In this document: one piece after another, positions 8,505 to 17,100 of the stretch | Layout: each line of letters begins with the position of its first letter | Position numbering within the stretch: position 1 is the stretch's first letter | Assembly (NCBI GenBank): GCA_016716405.1 | Contig: JADJWK010000002.1 | Coordinates: 682,001-746,000 of the forward strand | Origin: Candidatus Melainabacteria bacterium | GTDB lineage: Bacteria; Cyanobacteriota; Vampirovibrionia; Obscuribacterales; Obscuribacteraceae | Reading direction: 5' to 3' | DNA length: 64,000 nt | Translations under genes and position numbers: made by a program | The notes under the pieces: generated by a model | What the model was told of the DNA's origin: nothing | The model's database searches: none | What the model saw: only the letters and a program-made list of their open reading frames with translations

Positions 8505-10157
8505 GTGTTGGACCTTTCCATTTGTCAGACTTGCGGCACGATAATCAGAGACAGGCGTCGAGTCTGCTCTATATGCGGTGCCATCGTCTCGAAATTCTCT
8601 CCCACCCGGCTCGCTGTTTTCAACATCGGCGGCTCTTCCGATCACATCATCTATAAGATCGATCATCTTCTCCTGGAGCGAGTTATCATCGGGGCTCGCA
8701 CCGAGGCTATGGTATCCGATTCACCATGCCGCAGAGGCGATTGCATTCATGCGCCGCGCACCGAAGATGATGGCGCAGACAAAAAAAAGGATAATGGCAG
8801 CAGGTCCGAGTCCTCGGCTCCGCCGGTGGTGATGACCGCCACTTCCATGACTTTCGGACCGGTTCTCGACGAGAATGTCGTGACCTCCAAGAGCGGCGGG
8901 GGTGGGGCTATCGTGCTCAACGATGTGGGCTTCGCCGGAGAGAGTCAAGTCGCTCTCTCGATGGAAGGCGAAGCGGTAGCCGATACGGCCGGCACCGCCG
9001 GCATGGCCACTGTCGGCACATCCGATTCGCTTTCCATGCCCAGCGCCAGTCTCGATGACAAGGAAGGTGTCCCCGGCAGAAGCGACGCTGTCCGTGGGGA
9101 CGGAGAAGGCTCGGTGAAAGTGTTCGAGATCGAAGGATTCAACGATGCCATATTCGATACCGCTCCGTCGACCAGTTTCGGATCCATGGGCAAGGACATT
9201 GGTCTCGGAGACGCTCTCAAGCACGCCGTCTCCGGAGTAGGCGGCGAGTCGGAGAGTGAGGGCGAGCGGCCCGAGTACGACTTCGCTTCCCTCGACGAAG
9301 ATTACGAGAGCATGAGAGCCTCGGGCACCCGCGAGAAGACTGTCGTATCTCCCGGCGCCGCTCGCTCGCCGTCGAGCAGCGCGGGCGACAGGGATTACGA
9401 TGTCTCTTCCCTGGAGGACCTGACCAGAGGGCGGCTTCGCAAGTCCGGTCCGGCCGGCTCCCTGTTGTCCGGGGGCGGAGGACCGTCTATTTTGAACAGG
9501 CTCGTGGGTCTGACTTTCGCTACTCTCGTCCTGGTCGCTGTCGGTATCGGTGCGATTTTCTTTCTTGGCGGTACGCAGTCGAGCTCGATGGACGGAGCAG
9601 GTGAGCAGACCGACTCCAACAGCTCTTCCTACAGCGGGCGCTGGAACTTCCGTCTGGTGGCGGAGACGGAGGGAGGACCGGTGGAGTTCTACCAGTTCGG
9701 CACGAGCATGAAGCTGAGAGGAAACGAGCTCGAATCCGTTGGTACTGACGAAGGCGGCAAGTATGCGGTAATCGGCAATCTCTCGAGCGAGGAGCAGGGA
9801 CGGATCGATTTTCGCAAGCAATACGACCTCAATGACGGGCGGGCCCATCCCTTCCCCATCGAATTCAGCGGGATGCTACTTCCTCCCGGTCAGGACGGAA
9901 GCGGCGAGATTGCCCGGGGCGAGTTTCGCACCCGCCTGAGCAGTGACAACGGCACCCTGAATCTTGGTCGTTTCGCCGATGTGCGCGGATCCTGGTCAGC
10001 TACCATCAGCCAGGAGCCGATCTCCGAGCTGGCATTGCCCGGCGGCAGTCAGGTCCTCTTTATCGGTGTCGGCGTCGCCCTGGCCCTTTTGATGAGCGTG
10101 ATAATGATCATCAGGGCCCAGATGGCTGGCTCCAGCCGCTTGCGAGGAGGCAAATGA
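8505..10157 (+). CDS. Zinc-ribbon, two-TM protein with extracytoplasmic beta-type domain (module 2 paralogue)
   Basis: This encodes 550 residues from GTG 8505, with a purine-rich stretch (ggacagggg) just upstream. The zinc ribbon is Cys7, Cys10, Cys21 and Cys24, with the same spacing as the 959-residue protein, and DHLLLERV recurs at 53-60. A disordered acidic linker leads to TM1 at about 328-355 (LVGLTFATLVLVAVGIGAIFF). A beta-type domain follows at about 375-505 (YSGRWNFRLVAETEGG, IDFRKQYDLNDG), then TM2 at about 515-537 (VLFIGVGVALALLMSVIMII) and a short basic tail. The expected topology is ribbon inside, beta domain outside, tail inside. It sits between the two ATPase genes. I infer a membrane anchor or partner for the ATPase at 10302; there is no known name. 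Confidence 0.75.
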   Translation: MLDLSICQTCGTIIRDRRRVCSICGAIVSKFSPTRLAVFNIGGSSDHIIYKIDHLLLERVIIGARTEAMVSDSPCRRGDCIHAPRTEDDGADKKKDNGSRSESSAPPVVMTATSMTFGPVLDENVVTSKSGGGGAIVLNDVGFAGESQVALSMEGEAVADTAGTAGMATVGTSDSLSMPSASLDDKEGVPGRSDAVRGDGEGSVKVFEIEGFNDAIFDTAPSTSFGSMGKDIGLGDALKHAVSGVGGESESEGERPEYDFASLDEDYESMRASGTREKTVVSPGAARSPSSSAGDRDYDVSSLEDLTRGRLRKSGPAGSLLSGGGGPSILNRLVGLTFATLVLVAVGIGAIFFLGGTQSSSMDGAGEQTDSNSSSYSGRWNFRLVAETEGGPVEFYQFGTSMKLRGNELESVGTDEGGKYAVIGNLSSEEQGRIDFRKQYDLNDGRAHPFPIEFSGMLLPPGQDGSGEIARGEFRTRLSSDNGTLNLGRFADVRGSWSATISQEPISELALPGGSQVLFIGVGVALALLMSVIMIIRAQMAGSSRLRGGK

Positions 10158-10301
10158 CCCTTCGCGACCGATAAGCCCGGCTTCCGGATTGAAAGCTGGA
10201 GGATAAACGCGTGCCGATAAAAACGGGCATAAGATAGATAATTAGAGCCTTTTTGCAAGTTTAGATGTATATTATCTATTGACGCTTACCAGGCTCAGCC
10301 G

Positions 10302-13300
10302 ATGCGCCACCGGTTCGGGGACCCTCAGAAAATGGTTATGACGCCGAGAGATCGGAATATCTGGGAAGAAAAGATAGCCGACTTGCGCCGGTACGATCTC
10401 GATGAGCTCGATGTACGTCCTGTCGATCCCTCGAGTCTCACCAGCTGGCCGATTCCGGACATGACCTTTGTGCGCATCGACGGAGTCTTGAGGTCCTGGG
10501 ACATCGAGCGTGAGAAGAACCAGCAGCAGAACCAACCGCAGCAAGGTCAGGACCAGGATCCGAGCAAGCCTCCGCGACGGATGTATCTCAGCGAGGATGC
10601 TCTAACCGGTCTTCACAGCCAGAAGGCGAACCTGGCTTTTCTCGTTCTGGGAAGCAAGACCGGTGTCAAGTATTACATGGGCGTGCAGATTCCCGGGGAC
10701 GGCACCAATGGCGATGGCGAGACCCCCAAGATGGTCTCCTACAGCAGTCTCAAGTCGATCATGCACAGTGTCTACAACGGTGTGGACATAGCGCCCGAGC
10801 CTTTCGATTCCGAGCAGCTGCAAGAAGCGGTGGCGCCGCTCGCGCATCATTGCGGTCTGGTCACCGGTATCCCGGCACTCAAGTCGACCGCCGGAGACAC
10901 CATCGAGTCCGAGCAGATCGAGAGGCTCGCCAATGGTCTTCAGGGGCATGACTTCGGATTTCTAGTTCTGGCAATTCCGATTCCCAACCATAAGGTAAGC
11001 AAAGAAGAATTCCTGATCGTCGACCAGATTCAGCGCGCTCAGGAGAACGAGGACCCCGAGAAGAAGCGCCGGATCAAATACTATCTCGAGCTTCAGGACT
11101 CCTATCTCAGGCATATCCAGCTCGGTACCGCGGTGGGGATGTGGCTCACCGGCGTCTATTTCTTTGCGGCCGAACGCTCGGTATTCGTGCGTCTCCAGTC
11201 TCTGATCCGCGCCACTTATGTAGACGAGACCAGCCGACCCACCCCGCTTCGTACGCACGAGATCAAGGGATTGGGTCCGCATATCCAGCAGTTCGGGCTT
11301 CTCAGGAACAAGCGCAGCGACGAGATCTTCCAGGAGCTTCTCGAGTACAAGTTCCTGTCGCCCCTATCCTCAAGAACTCTTTCAGCTTTCGTTCATCTTC
11401 CCAAGCGCGAGATGCCGGGCTTCAGGATCAGGCGGTCGGCGGAGTTCAGTCTCGCTCCCATCCCACCGAAGGACCCGGACAGGACCATAGCCATCGGCAA
11501 TATCCTCGATCGGGGCATGGACACAGGCAACCTCTACCATATCGATGTGGACGCGCTGCAGAAGCACACTATCGTATGCGGTGTCACCGGCGGTGGTAAA
11601 ACCAATACCTGCTTCTATCTGCTCGGGCAGCTATGGAATTACAAGATTCCTTTCATGGTCATCGAGCCGGCCAAGTCTGAATACCGCCATATGATGCTCA
11701 TGTCCGAGACATTCAAAGGGATCGGTCAGGCGTTCTCCCTGGGTGACGAGACGGTGAGCCCTTTCCGTCTCAATCCTTTCGAGATCATGAAAGGCGTGAA
11801 AGTCCAGACCCACCTCGACGCTCTCAAGTCGGTCTTCAACGCCAGCTTCGAGATGTATTCGCCGATGCCCCAGGTTCTGGAGAAAGCGCTCAACGAGATC
11901 TATAACGTCCGGGGCTGGGACCTGGTCAACAATACCAACCGCCGTCTCCCGCCGGGCATGATGCCGGGCGATCCCGATTGTCCTTCCGAGATCTATCCGA
12001 CTATGAAGGACCTCTACGAGATCATCGATCCGATTGTCGAGAGTTTCGGCTATTCGGAGCGTATCGGTCCCGACGTACAGGCTGCTCTCAAAGCCCGGAT
12101 CGGCTCCCTGCTCATCGGCGGAAAGGGGCAGATGCTCAACACCAGGCGCTCCATCCCTCCGGAGGCCCTTTTTAAGCGGCCTACGGTTATCGAGCTCAAG
12201 ATGGTGTCGGAAGACTCCGAGAAATCCTTCCTCATGGGTATGCTTCTGGTCTTCCTCTATGAATACCGGGAAGCTCTGGGTCCCCACGATAACCTGCAGC
12301 ATGTCATGCTCATCGAAGAGGCTCACCGTCTCTTGAAGAACGTTCCTACAGCCCAGAGCGGCGATTCTGCCAACCCTGCCGGCAAGGCTGTCGAGTTCTT
12401 CACCAACATGCTCGCTGAGATTCGCTCCTACGGGCAGGGATTTATCATCGCCGACCAGATTCCCAACAAGCTCGCCCCCGAGGCCCTGAAGAACACCAAC
12501 CTCAAAGTCATGCACCGGATAGTCGCCGTCGACGACCGCGACTCTATGGGTGGTGCTATGAACCTGGACGACATTCAGAAGAGACACGTGACGGCCCTCG
12601 GACAGGGGCGTGCTCTGGTCTATGCCGAGAAGATGGAGCAGCCCTTCCACCTTGCGATCATGTTCGACAAGACCAAGGAGGTGCCTCCTCCGGAGACTCC
12701 CGAAGAGTCCGACGAGGTCGTCAGGGAGGCGATGAGGTCACTCGACATCGTCGGCAAGTTCAACCGACATCTCGGCTGCAATTTCTGCCTGCATCGCTGT
12801 GATTCGGCGATCCTCGATACATCCATTCCTGTGGCTGACGATTCCCTTTTCCGTCAGGTCTACAACCGTTATGTCCTTTCTACCTTGAAAGATCTCACTC
12901 AGCTCGTCCATTTCCGGGCCCAGATCATCCACGAGATCCAGAGGGTGATAGGCGGTAGAGCGCGAACCGGAAATATCACCGGTATAACCTGGTGCGTCCT
13001 TACACAGGCTACCGAGCGATATTTCGAGCGCAAGGGGGAAGAGAACTTCTGGTTCTACGATCAGGTGCGCGAGCAGCACCTGCGCTGGCTGAATCTGTTG
13101 CGGCCCGCCTTCCAGCCTACAGAAGTCAACCGCAAGCTGGATATCAATGTGCTCCGGCAGTGGCGTGACGATTTCGTCGAGTTGCACAAGCGCGATCAGG
13201 GTCCTCTGCCGACTTGCGGACCCTGCACCTCCAAGTGTCTTTATCGCTTCGAGGTATCGGAAGTGGTGCGGGATCCGAAGATCAAGTTCGACTTCAACTC

Positions 13301-13538
13301 ATCCATCAACCGCAAGGACACGCCGGCCTCCGATTCGGCAGCCTGGTTCTGCCGCTTGCTCACCGAGCGTCTCATCGGTCAGGGCGAGGTCGATCTCGCG
13401 TACTGCCTTGCCGCTCACCTGATCAAAGATCAACAACTTTCTACTGATGCTCAGCTCGTCCTTCTCCATAAGGTGCGTACCGCTCTCGAGAATTTCCAGA
13501 AGGAAGGTGAAGAAGGTGGCGACTCGCCTCAACAGTAA
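10302..13538 (+). CDS. HerA/VirB4-like ATPase (DUF87-type) with cysteine-rich C-terminal region
   Basis: This encodes 1,078 residues. Walker A is GVTGGGKT near residue 427, and Walker B is HVMLIEEAHRLL near 666. The region around them (PFMVIEPAKSEYRHMM, IRSYGQGFIIADQIPNKL) is characteristic of HerA/DUF87-type ATPases. These use ATP to translocate DNA or drive secretion as hexameric rings. The roughly 400-residue N-terminal region is not one I recognise. The C-terminal 260 residues hold two clusters with identical C-x2-C-x3-C spacing, near residues 826 (CNFCLHRC) and 972 (CGPCTSKC), suggesting a metal or Fe-S site. It has no signal peptide or TM helix, so it is cytoplasmic. A 144-base AT-rich gap precedes it and may hold a promoter. 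It overlaps the next gene by 23 bases. Confidence 0.78.
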   Translation: MRHRFGDPQKMVMTPRDRNIWEEKIADLRRYDLDELDVRPVDPSSLTSWPIPDMTFVRIDGVLRSWDIEREKNQQQNQPQQGQDQDPSKPPRRMYLSEDALTGLHSQKANLAFLVLGSKTGVKYYMGVQIPGDGTNGDGETPKMVSYSSLKSIMHSVYNGVDIAPEPFDSEQLQEAVAPLAHHCGLVTGIPALKSTAGDTIESEQIERLANGLQGHDFGFLVLAIPIPNHKVSKEEFLIVDQIQRAQENEDPEKKRRIKYYLELQDSYLRHIQLGTAVGMWLTGVYFFAAERSVFVRLQSLIRATYVDETSRPTPLRTHEIKGLGPHIQQFGLLRNKRSDEIFQELLEYKFLSPLSSRTLSAFVHLPKREMPGFRIRRSAEFSLAPIPPKDPDRTIAIGNILDRGMDTGNLYHIDVDALQKHTIVCGVTGGGKTNTCFYLLGQLWNYKIPFMVIEPAKSEYRHMMLMSETFKGIGQAFSLGDETVSPFRLNPFEIMKGVKVQTHLDALKSVFNASFEMYSPMPQVLEKALNEIYNVRGWDLVNNTNRRLPPGMMPGDPDCPSEIYPTMKDLYEIIDPIVESFGYSERIGPDVQAALKARIGSLLIGGKGQMLNTRRSIPPEALFKRPTVIELKMVSEDSEKSFLMGMLLVFLYEYREALGPHDNLQHVMLIEEAHRLLKNVPTAQSGDSANPAGKAVEFFTNMLAEIRSYGQGFIIADQIPNKLAPEALKNTNLKVMHRIVAVDDRDSMGGAMNLDDIQKRHVTALGQGRALVYAEKMEQPFHLAIMFDKTKEVPPPETPEESDEVVREAMRSLDIVGKFNRHLGCNFCLHRCDSAILDTSIPVADDSLFRQVYNRYVLSTLKDLTQLVHFRAQIIHEIQRVIGGRARTGNITGITWCVLTQATERYFERKGEENFWFYDQVREQHLRWLNLLRPAFQPTEVNRKLDINVLRQWRDDFVELHKRDQGPLPTCGPCTSKCLYRFEVSEVVRDPKIKFDFNSSINRKDTPASDSAAWFCRLLTERLIGQGEVDLAYCLAAHLIKDQQLSTDAQLVLLHKVRTALENFQKEGEEGGDSPQQ

Positions 13539-14100
13539 CGAGGAGGATGAGGGCGCGAAGAAGGGTTCTGATCCGCATTCTTCCGCCGCCTCCTCAGGAC
13601 AGGGCAGCACCGGTGCCATAGCTTCCGGCGGCGGCGCATCTGCAGCCAGCTTCGCCGAGGAGCTCGGCATCGAGGATCTGAGCGAGCCGATCTTCGGAGC
13701 CAGAGGACGGTTTTTCTCAGCCGCTGGTAAAGACTCCCCCATAGCCGAATTCACCAGCGAATTCCTGGTCCTCCATCCCCCGCAGAAGCCATTCGACGAG
13801 ACCTATGAGGGACCGTCCGAGGATATCGTGATTCGCATGGATGATACCGGGGTTCTTCTCAATGAGATAGGCGAGCGTAAAAAGGTCGTGGGGGCTCGCT
13901 ATCGTGGTCGTGATCTCTTTTATTTCTGGCAACAGAAGCCCGGGACCCTCAAGCATTTCGTCGTATGGTTCGATGACGAAGGGCACCATCACTTCCTGAG
14001 CATCGGCGGAGAGCGTCTGGTTACAAGCGCCGCTTACCAGCTTCGCAATATGACCCACGACGGCGAGCTAACGAAGTTTTCGGAGCTCGAGTCCGAATAG
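13516..14100 (+). CDS. Small soluble protein of unknown function, coupled to the HerA-like ATPase gene
   Basis: I choose the GTG at 13516 (about 194 residues, VATRLNSNEEDEG). The ATG at 13447 would translate through 92 bases of the ATPase gene with an unnatural composition. A purine-rich stretch (ggaaggtgaagaa) precedes the GTG, and the 23-base overlap suggests translational coupling. Residues 1-50 are disordered and Ser/Gly/Glu-rich. Residues about 75-190 form one compact domain with many aromatics and a GHHHF motif. No signal peptide or membrane helix is present. I do not recognise the family. As the last gene of the run it may be an accessory or substrate-recognition factor for the ATPase, which is inference from position only. 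Confidence 0.6.
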   Translation: MATRLNSNEEDEGAKKGSDPHSSAASSGQGSTGAIASGGGASAASFAEELGIEDLSEPIFGARGRFFSAAGKDSPIAEFTSEFLVLHPPQKPFDETYEGPSEDIVIRMDDTGVLLNEIGERKKVVGARYRGRDLFYFWQQKPGTLKHFVVWFDDEGHHHFLSIGGERLVTSAAYQLRNMTHDGELTKFSELESE

Positions 14101-14118
14101 AGCATTCTTCTCACTATT

Positions 14119-14151
14119 GCCTGGAGGTGAATGCCCTCAGGCTGTGATTTT
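14119..14151 (+). terminator. Hairpin between convergent genes, likely terminator
   Basis: GCCTGGAGG (14119-14127) pairs with CCCTCAGGC (14134-14142) at 8 of 9 positions with a six-base loop, and is followed by a short T-rich run (gattttc). It serves the plus-strand gene ending at 14100. It overlaps the stop codon of the convergent minus-strand giant gene. Confidence 0.5.
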
Positions 14152-17100
14152 CTTGCCTTCCAGGAATTTCTTGCAGTAGTCCTTCCAGTTGCTGGCCAGG
14201 TCGTTGTGGACGAGCTCGTTGAGAGCGGCGGGAGGAAGGTCCATCTTGATGGACTTCTTCTTGGCTCCGTCGAGGCTGTACTCGTGGCGAACCGAGCGGC
14301 TGCCCTTCATCTCGTAAGCAATGACTGCTATCCACTGATCGTCTTTCTGAACCTCGAGCTGCAGGCGAGTGCCGTGGGCCCGGTCCTTTTCGGAGCCGAA
14401 CTGGACGAGCCTGCAGGTGTCGCTGAGCTTCTCGATGAACTGCTCGACTTCGCTCTCGTCTCTGGCATGAAGATCCGAGATTGATTGCATAAGCGAAGCC
14501 GAAGCGCTGAACTCTTCCGCGGCTATGGGAGAGACTTTGCTCTTCTGAGAGGTGATGACGGTTTCGGAATCGTTTTCTACGGAAGTTTCGCCGGAGAGAG
14601 CGGCAGCCATGGGCGCCAGAGGATCCGGTGTGGTCTGCACTCCACTGAGGAAAGGTTTGGCGGGCTTGCTGCTCTCGAGATTGTCCGTATCGAGGGTGTC
14701 GAGATCGGCTGTGTCCACACCATTGACGCCTTTGACGATGACCGTGGAGTCTTCGGCCGCCGGATCTTCCTGAGTGGGAACGCCATTGTCACCGGGCTGG
14801 CTGGTGACAGGCGGCTCTTCCTGGGTCTTGACGCCGTTGTTGTTTTTGACCACGGAGAAGATTGTCTTGAGACCGTTGACGCTGGTTGTGGACTCGAATA
14901 TGTGACCGCAATCCGGGCACATGCTTACGCCGGCAGGCACCGTGGCCTTGCAGGAGCCGCAATCTTTGGCCATCTTGACACTGCGGGTGAGGTCGTTGCC
15001 GGTGAGTCTGGTGCTGGACGGATGGGCGATTACGCCGTTCTTTCTGCGGAAGTCGGCGATTTCATCGCGGTTGGGAAGCACAAGGCTCATGCCGCGTTTG
15101 ACTTCGGCGACGGGAGTACCTTTGGCGTTGGTTTCAGTCGAGAATCCATTTTTCTCGGCCAGCAAGCGCCACAGCGAGACATCGTTGAGGGCCGGGTGTT
15201 TCATGGCGATGGATCGGAAGGAGTCGCCGAAACGGACTGTGTATTTGATAGCGTGATTGGCTTCCAGAGCCAGACCGAGACTGCCGAGCATACTCTCGAC
15301 ATTGTGTCGGCGCTCCTCGAGCTCGCGGCGCTCCTCTTCGCTCATTCTCTCTTGCGGAACGAAGGTTTCGTCCACGACAGTCATGTACTTACCGCGCATG
15401 ACCCATTCTCTCGCTTCGCGAGGACTCGGCATTCGCAATTTGGCTCCGGGCTTGATCTCATATACGGTTTGACCGTTGATCACTTTGACGGTGATTTGAT
15501 TCTTGTTGAGCTCGTAGATCAGGCGCGAGATTCTCGGATCGCGGAACATGCGCTTGGCGATGGACTCGAGGGTGTCACCCTTGCGGATTGTGTACTCGGT
15601 GCGTCTGACATCGGTGGCGGTGAACTCCTCGATCTTCCGCTGCTGCTCGAGTAGCTTTCTGATGCGCTCCAGCTCCGCGCGGCGGCGGGTGGCATGGATT
15701 GCCATCATGTTGTCAGTGAGCTTCTTGATCTGCTCTTTGCGCTGGTTGAGGCGATCCTCTTCCTCTTCGCGCCGTCTCTCGTCCTCTTTCATCTTATCCT
15801 TGATGCGATCGGACTCGAGCTCGCGCTCTATGCGGGCTTGCTCTTCTGCGGTAGTATCGAGGATTTCCTGGCGAGAGGCGATATCGTTGATATTGTTGGA
15901 ATCGCTTGCAGCTTGCGAAATGGCACCTGCGCGAGCGTCGGATACTCTGGAGTCGTGCAAATCCTGCAAGCGGGATTCGATGGACTCCTGGATTTTGGCC
16001 AGCTCGTTGGCGAGGATATCGGCGAGGTTGGTTTCGTGCTCGACATGCGAGACGACGCCGTCGGGATTGATTTCCTCTGTTCTGGTCTTGCCGGGTTTGA
16101 AGTCGCCGGAGTACGGATCTTCGGATTGAACCTTCTGGACATTGTCGACATCGGTAACTTTGTCGCCGTCCTCCGTCCGCTCGCTGACCGAGGTGTCGGG
16201 CCGGTTCTGTGCCGTTTGCGGATCGGTGGGCGAGGACTGCCTCGGTACATTGCCGACAGGATTGCCGGTGTTGGGATCGAGGAGCTTGCCGGAATCCGGA
16301 TCGTATGGCAGACCGGTGGTCGGATCAATGGGCTTGCCGGCAACTGGATTCTGAAGTCCCTGAGCCGGGCCGCTGGGACCGGAGACCGATTGAGGCACGT
16401 TGCCGACAGGCTGTCCGGTGACCGGATCGAGAAGCTTGCCGGACGAAGGATCGTAAGGAAGACCTGTGGTCGGGTCGATGGGACGACCGGCGGTCGGATT
16501 GACGCCGGTGCCGGTCGGATCGTATCCGGGATCGACGGTGGGATTGTAGCTGGGGCCGCTATGACCGACATTGCCGATAGGTTGACCGGAGCCGGGATCG
16601 AGGAGCTGGCCGGTGTGCGGGTCATAAGGAAGGCCGGTAGTGGGATCGACTGGCTGGCTGCCGACGGGGGCGCTGCCAGCGCTCACCGGCGGTGCGGAGC
16701 CGACGCCGGGCACATAGGTCGGGTCGGCTGGATAACTGGTCGCGGGTGACACAGGTGTTGTGAGCGGAGCATTGTTTACAGGTGCGGGCGAGAATGCTGC
16801 ACTGTCGATGAACCCGTCTATGGGAGCCGAGGGGACCGGTGTAAAGGCGCCGGGCGATACAGGCGCGGGCATGGCGTCGGTGAACGGCGCGCTGGCAGTA
16901 GGTGTGGGGTCCGTGTACTGCATGGGAGCCGGTCCACTGTTGCCGGAACCGCCGCTGATCGCATCGTTGATCAGTCCGCCCAGGGCTCCGGCTGCTGCTC
17001 CTGTGAGAGCATCTTCGATGCTGCCGCCGTTGTTGAGTCCGGCTAGGGCTCCGGAAATAGCACCGTCACCGGCATTGCCAGTATTGCCTCCGGCACTGAG

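Noticed and set aside
10158..10301. Promoter for the HerA-like ATPase gene
   Set aside because: The gap is AT-rich with a TATATT word and a TTGCAA word, but the spacing between them is wrong. Nothing definable remains.
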